A stretch of DNA of 13,613 bases, taken from positions 1 through 13,613 of the forward strand of contig NZ_CAMJVP010000068.1 of the NCBI RefSeq assembly GCF_946221465.1. Direction: 5' to 3'. Below are positions 1 to 6,251 of this stretch, one piece after another. Source of the stretch: an uncultured Aeromicrobium sp. (lineage in GTDB: Bacteria > Actinomycetota > Actinomycetes > Propionibacteriales > Nocardioidaceae). The notes beneath the pieces were generated by a model. That model did not search any database and was not told the DNA's origin. It worked only from the letters and a program-made list of their open reading frames with translations. The translations under genes were made by a program, and so were the position numbers. Every line of letters starts with the position of its first letter. Position 1 is the stretch's first letter.

Positions 1-150
1 GAGCTCCTCCTCGATGATCTCGTTGCACAGGTCGATGCACTCGTCGCAGATGTACACGCCGGGGCCGGCGATGAGCTTCTTGACCTGCTTCTGGCTCTTG
101 CCGCAGAACGAGCACTTCAGGAGGTCGGCGGTCTCGCCAATGCGTGCCAT
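1..150 (-). CDS. clpX: ClpX, ATP-dependent Clp protease ATP-binding subunit (N-terminal part only)
   Basis: ClpX is the hexameric AAA+ unfoldase that recognises tagged substrates and feeds them into the ClpP barrel in the cytosol. Only the first 50 codons are here; the gene continues past the left edge. The visible part is the N-terminal zinc-binding domain, with a Cys4 set at C13, C16, C35 and C38 in the pattern CSFC ... CDEC, followed by the acidic IIEEEL stretch normal for ClpX. The ATG at 150 is supported by AAGGA (positions 158-162 on the plus strand) seven bases upstream and by the family start MARIGE. It lies downstream of clpP1 and clpP2 on the same strand, the usual order in actinobacteria. 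The start codon overlaps the stop of a possible small reading frame (TGATG). Confidence 0.96.
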   Translation of the reverse strand, partial: MARIGETADLLKCSFCGKSQKQVKKLIAGPGVYICDECIDLCNEIIEEEL

Positions 151-281
151 CAGGCGTTCCTTTCGAATCGGCCGCGATGCCGCCCCCGCGCGACACCGTC
201 ACGGCCGCCGTTGAGGATCGTGGACGGGTCCACGATAACCGCGACGGGGTTGTTCGCGAAGATGTCAGCGGGGCGCGCCAT
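150..281 (-). CDS. Possible small ORF (43 aa) between clpP2 and clpX
   Basis: I do not recognise this peptide. It begins MARPADIFANNPVAV and ends in a basic tail (RGRHRGRFERNA). For it: AGGA lies six bases before the ATG; about 36 of 43 codons end in G or C, like the neighbouring genes; and its TGA overlaps the clpX ATG as TGATG, a classic coupling arrangement. Against it: no known domain, short length, a low-complexity arginine-rich tail, and the fact that high-GC spacer DNA often stays open by chance. If translated, it would couple clpX translation to the upstream message. It may simply be the clpP2-clpX spacer. It contains a perfect 9-bp inverted repeat at 217-236. Confidence 0.3.
   Translation of the reverse strand: MARPADIFANNPVAVIVDPSTILNGGRDGVARGRHRGRFERNA
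217..236. repeat. Perfect 9-bp inverted repeat in the clpP2-clpX spacer
   Basis: The arms ATCGTGGAC (217-225) and GTCCACGAT (228-236) are exact reverse complements separated by only GG. As RNA this can fold as an 8-bp stem with a 4-base loop; as DNA it is a compact two-fold symmetric site like a dimeric regulator's operator. No T-run follows on the clp strand, so it is not a typical intrinsic terminator. Its role is unknown: an operator for internal clpX transcription, an RNA processing or attenuation hairpin, or chance. Confidence 0.5.
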
Positions 282-303
282 GTCGTGTCCTACGGCCTGC
301 CGG

Positions 304-906
304 TCATGGACCGGGGGTCTTGAGGCTGTCGAGTACCTGGTCGATGATCCCGTAATCCTTGGCTTCGGCCGCGGTGAGGATCTTGTCGCGCTCGACGTCC
401 CGGCTGACTTCCTCGGGGCTCTTGCCGGACGCCTCGGAGATCATGTTCTCCAGCAACTGACGCATGCGCAGGATCTCATTGGCCTGGATCTCCAGGTCCG
501 AGATCTGCCCGCCGGTGCCCTCGGTGTACGGCTGGTGGATGAGCACACGGCTGTTAGGAAGCGCGAAGCGCTTGCCCGGGGCCCCTGCGGCGAGGAGCAC
601 CGCGGCGGCCGAGGCCGCCTGGCCGAGGCAGAACGTCTGCACGTCGGGCTTGATGTAGCGCATCGTGTCGTAGATCGCCGTCAGCGCTGTGAACGAGCCG
701 CCGGGGCTGTTGATGTAGATGCTGATGTCTCGATCGGGGTCCATCGACTGCAGGCACAGCAGCTGTGCGGTGACCGCATTGGCGACGTCGTCGCTGATGG
801 GTGTGCCGAGGAAGACGATGCGCTCCTCGAACAGCTTGGCGTAGGGGTCGATGCGCCGGAAGCCGTACGAGGTGCGCTCTTCCCACTGCGGGATGTAGTA
901 GCTCAT
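304..906 (-). CDS. clpP2: ClpP2, ATP-dependent Clp protease proteolytic subunit
   Basis: Serine protease subunit of the Clp barrel (200 aa, full length). In actinobacteria ClpP1 and ClpP2 heptamers stack into a mixed tetradecamer that works with ClpX or ClpC1 in the cytosol. Catalytic triad: S99 in GQAASAAA, H124 in LIHQPY, D174 in ERDKILT. The oligomer and substrate-groove motifs YINSPGG (64-70) and GKRFALPNSRVLIHQP are intact. The N-terminal stretch (YYIPQWEERTSYG) and the GQAASAAAVLLAAG active-site context match ClpP2 and not ClpP1. The ATG overlaps the clpP1 stop as ATGA, with AGGAG (917-921) ten bases upstream, so it is translated in coupling with clpP1. Clearly recognisable and with no anomaly. 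Confidence 0.96.
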   Translation of the reverse strand: MSYYIPQWEERTSYGFRRIDPYAKLFEERIVFLGTPISDDVANAVTAQLLCLQSMDPDRDISIYINSPGGSFTALTAIYDTMRYIKPDVQTFCLGQAASAAAVLLAAGAPGKRFALPNSRVLIHQPYTEGTGGQISDLEIQANEILRMRQLLENMISEASGKSPEEVSRDVERDKILTAAEAKDYGIIDQVLDSLKTPGP

Positions 907-1505
907 CGGCGGACATCTCCTGCGGTCGAGACGACGTGGTCGATCAGGCCGTACTCCTTGGCCTGCTCGGGCGTGAACCAGCGGTCACGATCCGAGTCGA
1001 GCTCGATCTGCTCGACGCTCTGACCCGAGTGCTGGGCCTGCAGCTCGTTGAGCTGCTTCTTGAGCAGGATGGACTGCTCGGCCTGAATCCGGATGTCCGA
1101 TGCCGATCCGCCGATACCGCCGGAGGGCTGGTGCATCATGATGCGCGTGTGCGGCAGGGCGAAGCGCTTGCCCTTGGTGCCGGCCGCAAGCAGAAACTGG
1201 CCCATCGAGGCGGCCAGGCCCATGCCGACGGTGGCGACGTCGTTGGAGATGTACTGCATGGTGTCGTACATCGCCATGCCGGCGTCCACCGAACCGCCAG
1301 GGCTGTTGATGTAGAAGTAGATGTCGGCCTCAGGGTCCTCGGCATTGAGCAGCAGCATCTGCGCGCAGATCGCGTTGGCGTTCTGGTCGCGGACCTCCGA
1401 GCCGAGGAACACGATGCGTTCCTTCAGCAGGCGGTTGTAGATGTGCCCGTCGAGATCCGAAGGGCCGACCTCAGCGGACAGCTGGGGAGTCATCGGAGTG
1501 TTCAC
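903..1505 (-). CDS. clpP1: ClpP1, ATP-dependent Clp protease proteolytic subunit
   Basis: Partner subunit to ClpP2 in the mixed actinobacterial ClpP1P2 protease. Read from the GTG at 1505 it is 200 aa, about the length of mycobacterial ClpP1. Triad: S100 in GMGLAASMGQ, H125 in IMMHQPSGG, D174 in SDRDRW. YINSPGG (65-71) and GTKGKRFALPHTRI are conserved. Start choice: no Shine-Dalgarno precedes either the GTG at 1505 or the ATG at 1493, but a TAGTGT -10 box ends seven bases before the GTG, which fits a leaderless message starting there. The upstream in-frame ATG at 1571 would add a non-conserved, Ser/Arg/Pro-rich leader and is unlikely. First gene of clpP1-clpP2-clpX; it overlaps clpP2 by 4 bp. 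Confidence 0.95.
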   Translation of the reverse strand: MNTPMTPQLSAEVGPSDLDGHIYNRLLKERIVFLGSEVRDQNANAICAQMLLLNAEDPEADIYFYINSPGGSVDAGMAMYDTMQYISNDVATVGMGLAASMGQFLLAAGTKGKRFALPHTRIMMHQPSGGIGGSASDIRIQAEQSILLKKQLNELQAQHSGQSVEQIELDSDRDRWFTPEQAKEYGLIDHVVSTAGDVRR

Positions 1506-1518
1506 GTGACCGACACTA
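1505..1518 (-). promoter_or_regulatory. clpP1 -10 box with probable leaderless start
   Basis: On the minus strand TAGTGT (1518-1513) fits the actinobacterial TANNNT -10 consensus and is followed by seven bases and then GTG at 1505, placing the expected transcription start on or beside the start codon. I see no good -35 hexamer 16-18 bases upstream, which is consistent with an activator-dependent promoter. Confidence 0.5.
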
Positions 1519-1555
1519 GACGGCCGTGAGGAGGAAGACACGCGTCTCGGTGGGC

Positions 1556-1573
1556 TGTTCGCTGACGGCAAAA
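1556..1573. promoter_or_regulatory. ClgR-like operator upstream of clpP1
   Basis: TGTTCGCTGACGGCAAAA matches the published corynebacterial ClgR consensus as I recall it (WNNWCGCYNANRGCGWWS) at all but two positions. ClgR is the activator of clp genes in many actinobacteria. The site would sit about 51-68 bases upstream of the proposed clpP1 start, a usual activator position. It is nested in a separate inverted repeat, GCTGTT (1554-1559) and AACAGC (1572-1577). Assignment is by motif only. Confidence 0.45.
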
Positions 1574-1631
1574 CAGCCGATGGTGCGAGAAGGTGGCAGG
1601 TCGGCTGCCTCTCGCAACCGCAATTTGTAGG

Positions 1632-1645
1632 TATGTCTTGACATA
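1632..1645. promoter_or_regulatory. GntR operator candidate, site 1 (transport operon)
   Basis: TATGTC-TT-GACATA is a perfect 6-bp inverted repeat with a 2-base spacer. It includes the TTGACA -35 hexamer (1638-1643) of the plus-strand operon, so a bound regulator would block RNA polymerase. The same core, TGTC-YT-GACA, recurs at 6280-6293 beside the gntR gene. That pairing is the reason for assigning it to the GntR protein encoded at 5508-6245. Confidence 0.65.
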
Positions 1646-1667
1646 TGGCTTAGGGCCTGAACATGAT
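1638..1667 (+). promoter_or_regulatory. Promoter candidate for the dehydrogenase-transporter operon
   Basis: TTGACA (1638-1643) is a perfect -35 hexamer. Eighteen bases on, CATGAT (1662-1667) is a weak -10 candidate. Transcription would start near 1674, about 40 bases before the first ATG, leaving room for the AGGAGG ribosome site at 1703-1708. Confidence 0.45.
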
Positions 1668-1712
1668 GCAGATCACACGGCAGTGCGCCGTTCTGCCAGA
1701 GCAGGAGGACTC

Positions 1713-2543
1713 ATGAAGATCGGCCTCATCGGCGCAGGGCGCATCGGGGTCATGCACGCTCGTCACCTCGTCGGCCTGCCCCGCGTCGACGAACTGGTGG
1801 TGTTCGACGAGCGATCGCAGTCCACCGATGCTCTCGCCGCCGAGTGGCCGAACGCGCGTGCGGCCTCAAGCCTCGACGAGCTGCTCGATGCGGTCGACGG
1901 CGCGGTCATCGCCGCCTCAACCGGCGCTCATCCCGAACTCGTCCGCGCCGCGCTGGCCGCCGACGTCCCCACCCTCTGTGAGAAGCCGATCGCCGCCGAC
2001 ATCGGGACGATGCAGCGCCTCGTGGACGACATCGAGGCTGCCTCGGCTCCGGTCGTCGTGGGGTTCCAGCGCCGGTTCGACCCGGCCATCCGCCGCCTCA
2101 AGTCGCTGATCGACGACGGGGCTCTCGGCACGGTCCTGGTCGTACGTGCCACCGGGTGCGACGCGACGCCGCCGGACCCGGCTTACATCGCCACCTCCGG
2201 AGGCATCTTCCGCGACATGCTGATCCACGACCACCGCGTCGAGATCCTCGGCACCGGCGACTCGGTCGCGGTCGGCCTCCACGATCCCGAGCACACCCCT
2301 CTCGCCCACGTCTCGGCGAAGGGCCGGACGGTGGCTCCGGACCCGTTCCCTGGGTTCCCCGAGCGCTTCCGCGACGCCTACCTCGCCGAGATGACGACCT
2401 TCACCGACATCATCGCGGGCGAGGCGGACAACCCCTCCCCCGCCCGTGACAGCCTGGTCAGCCTCCGGCTCGCGGAGGCGTGCGAGGAGAGCCGCCGCGC
2501 CGGCGGCCGACCGATCCAGGTGACCGCTCCCGTTGCCCCCTGA
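1713..2543 (+). CDS. Gfo/Idh/MocA-family oxidoreductase, inositol dehydrogenase-like, with apparent internal deletion
   Basis: NAD(P)-dependent sugar or inositol dehydrogenase family; this position predicts oxidation of an inositol isomer. At 276 aa it is about 60 residues shorter than the usual 330-340. The Rossmann part looks complete: GAGRIG (7-12), D32 ending strand two (NAD preference) and the CEKP motif with K91. The catalytic Asp and His (D168, H172 in FRDMLIHD) are present. The protein then passes directly to HRVEILGTGDSVAVG, which normally follows some 60 residues later, after the FDxVRWL, DVDTA and YGYD segments. That loss removes much of the C-terminal beta-sheet domain. The frame is intact and the rest is conserved, so it may be a recently damaged gene, a functional short form or an assembly collapse. 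AGGAGG at 1703-1708 fixes the ATG at 1713; earlier in-frame starts lack a ribosome site. Confidence 0.8.
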   Translation: MKIGLIGAGRIGVMHARHLVGLPRVDELVVFDERSQSTDALAAEWPNARAASSLDELLDAVDGAVIAASTGAHPELVRAALAADVPTLCEKPIAADIGTMQRLVDDIEAASAPVVVGFQRRFDPAIRRLKSLIDDGALGTVLVVRATGCDATPPDPAYIATSGGIFRDMLIHDHRVEILGTGDSVAVGLHDPEHTPLAHVSAKGRTVAPDPFPGFPERFRDAYLAEMTTFTDIIAGEADNPSPARDSLVSLRLAEACEESRRAGGRPIQVTAPVAP

Positions 2544-2568
2544 CCACCGAATGAGAAGACTTCACCCC

Positions 2569-3615
2569 ATGACACAGACCGCCGCTGTCCCCCCGACGCC
2601 GACGCCGAGCCCGTCGCAGCGCCACCACCAGCTCCTCAAGGCGACGCTGGCGCTGGTCCGGCTCGGCCCCCTGGTGATGCTCGGCGTCCTCGTGCTCATC
2701 ATGGCCACGGTCAGTCCGTTGTTCCTCACCGGACGCAATCTCGGCAACGTCGGCCTCGAGGCGTCCGTGGTGGCGATCCTGGCTCTCGGTCAGCTGCTCG
2801 TCATCATCACCGCCGGCATCGACCTCTCCCAGGGGTCGCTCATCGCGTTGACGAGCGTCGTGGGGGCACTGTGGATTCGCGATCTCGACATCGTCTCGGG
2901 GTGGGCGGTGGTCCCCACGATGATCCTCGCCGGCGGTCTCGCCGGCGCGATCAGCGGAACACTCTTCGTCAAGGGCAAGATCCCCCACCCGTTCCTGCCG
3001 ACGCTCGCGATGCTCATGGTGGCGCGCGGGCTCGCTCTGCTGTTCTCCGACGGCCAGCCGATCACCGGGATGCCCGACGCGATCCGCACGCTCGGCTCCT
3101 CGCGTATCGGTGACGTCCCGGTCGCGGTGATTCTGGTCGCCGCACTGGCCGTGCTGATCCACGTGCTGCTCACCCGCGTCACATGGGGTCAGTGGATCTA
3201 CGCGATCGGATCGAACCGCGAGGGCGCGCGCCGCGTCGGCATCCCGGTCGACCGGGTGCTCATCTCGGTGTACGTCCTCAGCGGCATGGCCGCCGGCACC
3301 GCCGCCCTCGTCGTCTCCGGCCAGACCAACTCGGCGTACCCCACCGCCGGCAACCTCATGGAGTTGTCGGCCATCGCCGCCGTCATCATCGGGGGCGCGA
3401 GCTTCTTCGGCGGACGGGGGACCGTGCTCGGTGCCATCGTCGGCGCCCTGATCCTCGGCGTCATCCAGAACGGACTGAACCTGCTGAACGTGTCCGCGGC
3501 ATGGCAGTACGTCGCGCTCGGCACCGTCGTCGTCATCGCGGTGGAGATGGACGTCCTCCGCGGCCACCTCGAGTCGAGACTGCGCACCGTACGGACCGAG
3601 GAGAAAGAAGCCTGA
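2569..3615 (+). CDS. CUT2/ribose-type ABC transporter permease
   Basis: Inner-membrane channel of a monosaccharide- or inositol-type importer (BPD_transp_2 fold, RbsC/FrcC/IatP relatives); 348 aa. Multiple hydrophobic helices are visible, starting at about residues 33-53. The family signature GIDLSQGS lies at 83-90. The cytoplasmic loop that contacts the ATPase, GSNREGARRVGI, is at 214-225. The final segments contain IIGGASFFGGRGT, another conserved stretch. The ATG at 2569 is chosen over ATG 2551 and TTG 2533 because GAGAAG precedes it at a workable distance. The gene follows the dehydrogenase by 25 bp and is separated from the ATPase by a single base. Inositol as substrate is inferred from the neighbouring iol genes; the protein alone shows only the ribose-transporter family. 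Confidence 0.9.
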   Translation: MTQTAAVPPTPTPSPSQRHHQLLKATLALVRLGPLVMLGVLVLIMATVSPLFLTGRNLGNVGLEASVVAILALGQLLVIITAGIDLSQGSLIALTSVVGALWIRDLDIVSGWAVVPTMILAGGLAGAISGTLFVKGKIPHPFLPTLAMLMVARGLALLFSDGQPITGMPDAIRTLGSSRIGDVPVAVILVAALAVLIHVLLTRVTWGQWIYAIGSNREGARRVGIPVDRVLISVYVLSGMAAGTAALVVSGQTNSAYPTAGNLMELSAIAAVIIGGASFFGGRGTVLGAIVGALILGVIQNGLNLLNVSAAWQYVALGTVVVIAVEMDVLRGHLESRLRTVRTEEKEA

Positions 3616-3616
3616 C

Positions 3617-4456
3617 ATGACCGAGACCGCCGCCAACACCACTGGCGTGACGACCCCGATGAGCGGCCCCGGGCCCGAGGAACCGCCGGTGCTGGAAGTT
3701 CGTGGCGCAGTCAAGCGCTTCGGTGCCGTCACCGCCTTGGATGGAGTCGACCTCACCCTGCGCCGTCGACAGGTCGTCGGCCTGCTCGGCGACAACGGCG
3801 CGGGCAAATCCACGCTCATCAAGGCGATCACGGGGGTTCACGCACTCGACGAGGGGCAGATCCTCCTCGATGGCGAGCCTGTCTCGATCCGGACGCCGAC
3901 AGAAGCCCGCCAGCACGGCATCGAAGCGGTCTACCAGGACCTCGCGTTGTTCGACAACCTCGGCATCGTCAGCAACCTCTACCTCGGCAACGAGCTCACC
4001 AAGCCCCGACGCTTCCGTGCCCTGGGCTGGCTCGACCGCAAGGCGATGGAACGCGACGCCCGCGAACGGCTGGAGAAGCTGCAAGTCAACGTGCCAAGCT
4101 TCAATTCCCAGATCGGTCTCATGTCCGGCGGCCAGCGGCAGGCCGTCGCAGTCGCCCGCGCCGTGGCGTTCGCAAGCCGGGTGCTGATCCTCGACGAGCC
4201 CACCGCGGCGCTCGGCGTGCGCGAGACCCGCAACGTGCTCGACACGATCAGCCGCCTCCCCGAGGAGCACGACCTCTCGGTCATCCTCATCTCGCACAAC
4301 ATGGACCACGTGGTCCAGGTCTGCGACGAGGCCGTGGTGATGCGCCAGGGACGCGTCGTCGGCAGCGCGACACCGTCACCAGACACCTTGCAGGACATCG
4401 TCTCGATGATCGTCGGGGCCGCCGGCCCCACCTTCACTCCCCGGACCGAAAAGTGA
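3617..4456 (+). CDS. Sugar ABC transporter ATP-binding protein (single nucleotide-binding domain)
   Basis: Cytoplasmic ATPase that powers the neighbouring permease. All core motifs are visible: Walker A GDNGAGKST (58-66), Q-loop in VYQDLALFDNL, ABC signature SGGQR (170-174), Walker B VLILDEP (189-195) and H-loop H227 in ISHN. At 279 aa it has only one nucleotide-binding domain, like FrcA, and unlike RbsA/MglA/XylG of about 500 aa, which carry two in tandem; the working transporter should therefore hold two copies. An unconserved leader of about 24 residues (TETAANTTGVTTP...) precedes the domain, so a later start is possible. It begins one base after the permease stop. Its TGA overlaps a GTG that could start the binding-protein gene. 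Confidence 0.92.
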   Translation: MTETAANTTGVTTPMSGPGPEEPPVLEVRGAVKRFGAVTALDGVDLTLRRRQVVGLLGDNGAGKSTLIKAITGVHALDEGQILLDGEPVSIRTPTEARQHGIEAVYQDLALFDNLGIVSNLYLGNELTKPRRFRALGWLDRKAMERDARERLEKLQVNVPSFNSQIGLMSGGQRQAVAVARAVAFASRVLILDEPTAALGVRETRNVLDTISRLPEEHDLSVILISHNMDHVVQVCDEAVVMRQGRVVGSATPSPDTLQDIVSMIVGAAGPTFTPRTEK

Positions 4457-4467
4457 AAGTAGGCATC

Positions 4468-5442
4468 ATGCGACAGCTCACATCCCGCGCCACCCGTGCC
4501 GGTGCACTCGCCGTGGCCGCGTCCCTCCTGCTCACCGCATGCGGCAGTGACGGCGGGGGTTCCGACGGCGACAGCCCCCGCATCGCCGTGGTCCTCAAGA
4601 CCCTCACCTCCCCGTACTGGCTGCAGGTCAAGGGTGGGGCCGAGCAGGCCGGCGAGGACAACGGTGTCGACGTCACGCTCGCCGGAGCCACCCAGGAGAC
4701 GGCGGTCCAGGAGCAGATCGACAAGGTGCGTGCCGCCATCACGCAGCAGGTCGATGCCCTCGTCGTCGCGCCGACCCAGGCCGAGCAGCTGCAACCGATC
4801 CTTGAAGAGGCCAGGTCCGCTGACATCCCGGTCCTGCTCGTCGACACCAACATCGAGGGCTGGGACGGGGCCGAGACGTTCATCGGCACCGACAATCGCT
4901 CGGCGGGCGAACAGGCCGGCGAGTTCATCACCGAACAGACGACCGAGGGGGCGGCCCTGCTGATCCGCGGCGTCCCGGGCAATCCCTCGACCGACGACCG
5001 GATCGACGGCGCCAAGGAGGTGCTCGAGGAGGCCGGGATCGACATCGCGGCCGAACTCTCGGCCAACTCCGACCGTGCCGAGGGCCGTTCCGTGACGGCC
5101 GACGCGTTGCAGGCCAACCCCGACATCTCGATCATCTTCGCGGCCAACGACGACATGGCACTCGGCGCGATCGAAGCGGTCAAGGCGGCGGGGCTTGACC
5201 CGGCCGACATGACGATCGTCGGTGTCGACGGTACGAGCGACGCGGTCGAATCGATCCAGAACGGCGAGCTCACCGCGTCGGTCGCCCAGAACGCCTACGA
5301 CATGGGGGTCACCTCGGTCGAGGAAGCGCTCAAGGTCATTGACGGGGAGACGATCGAGAAGCGCATCGACACCGGCGTCACGCTCGTGACGGCGGACAAC
5401 GCCGAGGAGTACGCCCAGCAACTGGCCGAGCAAGAGGGCTGA
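4468..5442 (+). CDS. Periplasmic-type sugar/inositol-binding lipoprotein of the ABC transporter
   Basis: Substrate-capturing subunit, anchored on the outside of the membrane by a lipid. From the ATG at 4468 the protein is 324 aa. A lipoprotein signal peptide runs from residue 1 to 24 (RATRAGALAVAASLLLTAC), with lipobox LTAC and the modified cysteine at 25, followed by a Gly/Ser/Asp linker. The mature part is a type I two-lobed binding protein (Peripla_BP_4, RbsB/IbpA-like): IAVVLKTLTSPYW begins lobe one, ADIPVLLVDTN follows, and IIFAANDDMALGAIEAVKAAG lies in lobe two. A GTG at 4453 overlapping the ATPase stop would add five residues; neither start has a strong ribosome site, and the signal peptide reads well from 4468. 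Last gene of the operon, followed by a GC hairpin. Inositol specificity is inferred from context. Confidence 0.9.
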   Translation: MRQLTSRATRAGALAVAASLLLTACGSDGGGSDGDSPRIAVVLKTLTSPYWLQVKGGAEQAGEDNGVDVTLAGATQETAVQEQIDKVRAAITQQVDALVVAPTQAEQLQPILEEARSADIPVLLVDTNIEGWDGAETFIGTDNRSAGEQAGEFITEQTTEGAALLIRGVPGNPSTDDRIDGAKEVLEEAGIDIAAELSANSDRAEGRSVTADALQANPDISIIFAANDDMALGAIEAVKAAGLDPADMTIVGVDGTSDAVESIQNGELTASVAQNAYDMGVTSVEEALKVIDGETIEKRIDTGVTLVTADNAEEYAQQLAEQEG

Positions 5443-5447
5443 CCGTT

Positions 5448-5490
5448 CGCGGCGGCCGGCGTGGCAGGTCTTGCCGCGACGGCCGCCGCG
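5448..5490. terminator. Long GC hairpin between convergent operons (probable bidirectional terminator)
   Basis: CGCGGCGGCC (5448-5457) and GGCCGCCGCG (5481-5490) are perfect 10-bp complements. Between them a second stem forms (GGCA 5463-5466 with TGCC 5472-5475, extended by flanking pairs), giving one almost continuous stem of about 17 bp with a GGTCT loop. There is no T-run on either strand, as is common for actinobacterial hairpin terminators. It lies between the plus-strand transporter and the minus-strand regulator. Confidence 0.65.
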
Positions 5491-5507
5491 GCCGAGGGTG
5501 GCTGCGG

Positions 5508-6245
5508 TCAGCGGTCCACGAGGGTGATCTCGAAGGCGTAGAGGTCCGAGCGGTAGACGTGATGCCCGTACTCGATGACGGCTCCGGCGTCGTTGAAGGC
5601 CGTCCGCTCCATCGTCAACAGCGGAACGTCACCGGCGGCCAGCAGTTCACGCTCCTGCTCGTCGGCCGCCTTGGCCCCGATGCGTTGCTCGGCGACGCGC
5701 AGGTGGATACCGGCGCGCCGCAGGTGTTCGTACAGACCCGACGTCTCGAGGTCGGCGTCGGCGAGGTCGACGAGGGCGACAGGCAGGTGGTTGCGCAAGA
5801 GCGCAAGCGGCTCGTCGTTGACGAACCGCAGCCGGTGGAGCGTCCAGACCTCCTCCCCCGGCGCGAGACGCAGGTGCGCGGCGAGAGCTTCATCCGCGGC
5901 CTCGCGCTGCAGCCTCAGGACCTGCGTGCGCTGCTGCTGACCTGACGCAGCGAGATCGTCGTAGAGACTCGTGAGCTCGACGTTGCGGCGGATCTTGCCG
6001 TGCACGACCTGGGTACCGACACCGCGCTTGCGCACCAGCATGCCCTTGTCGACGAGGGTCTGGATGGCCTGACGCATGGTCGGCCGGGAGAGCCCGAGCG
6101 CGTTGGCGAGTGCGATCTCGTTGTCGATCTTGTCCCCCGGAGCAAGCACACCCTGATGGATCGCCAGTTCGAGCTGCTGGGCCACCTGGTGATACAGCGG
6201 CACCGGGCTGGAGCGGTCGAGCGTGATCGAGAGGCTGTCCGACAT
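5508..6245 (-). CDS. GntR-family (HutC/UTRA subfamily) transcriptional regulator, probable inositol regulator
   Basis: DNA-binding repressor with an effector domain, 245 aa, full length. The winged helix-turn-helix covers about residues 14-80: PLYHQVAQQLELAI, then the recognition region LSRPTMRQAIQTLVDKGML (52-70), then the wing RKRGVGTQV. From about residue 100 to 240 is a UTRA ligand domain (TLHRLRFVNDEPLALLRNHLP, TMERTAFNDAGAVIEYGHHVYRSD). IolR of Corynebacterium is also GntR-type, and here the gene sits between the transporter and the catabolic genes. Two copies of the palindrome TGTC-YT-GACA, one beside each operon, are its likely targets. The second also abuts this gene's own -35 box, so autoregulation is expected. 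The effector, inositol or an intermediate, cannot be read from sequence. The start at 6245 seems leaderless. It converges on the binding-protein gene. Confidence 0.92.
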   Translation of the reverse strand: MSDSLSITLDRSSPVPLYHQVAQQLELAIHQGVLAPGDKIDNEIALANALGLSRPTMRQAIQTLVDKGMLVRKRGVGTQVVHGKIRRNVELTSLYDDLAASGQQQRTQVLRLQREAADEALAAHLRLAPGEEVWTLHRLRFVNDEPLALLRNHLPVALVDLADADLETSGLYEHLRRAGIHLRVAEQRIGAKAADEQERELLAAGDVPLLTMERTAFNDAGAVIEYGHHVYRSDLYAFEITLVDR

Positions 6246-6251
6246 GGCGTC

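Noticed and set aside
230..270. Possible clpX promoter on the minus strand (TTCGCG-N17-TATCGT)
   Set aside because: The -35 matches the consensus at only three positions and the -10 is part of the palindrome; too weak to annotate.
211..1023. Plus-strand open frame across clpP2
   Set aside because: It is antisense to clpP2, which has an intact catalytic triad; no domain is seen.
1506..1571. N-terminal extension of ClpP1 to an ATG at 1571
   Set aside because: The extra Ser/Arg/Pro-rich residues are not family-like, the region holds the proposed -10 box and operator, and no ribosome site precedes it.
2458..3831. Minus-strand open frame of 457 codons opposite the permease
   Set aside because: The product is rich in Asp, Arg, Glu and His repeats typical of reversed membrane-protein codons in high-GC DNA; the plus strand encodes an obvious permease.
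3979..5433. Long minus-strand open frame (484 codons) opposite the ATPase and binding-protein genes
   Set aside because: It is antisense to two clearly recognised genes, has no recognisable motif, and reflects the known tendency of high-GC genes to leave the opposite strand open.
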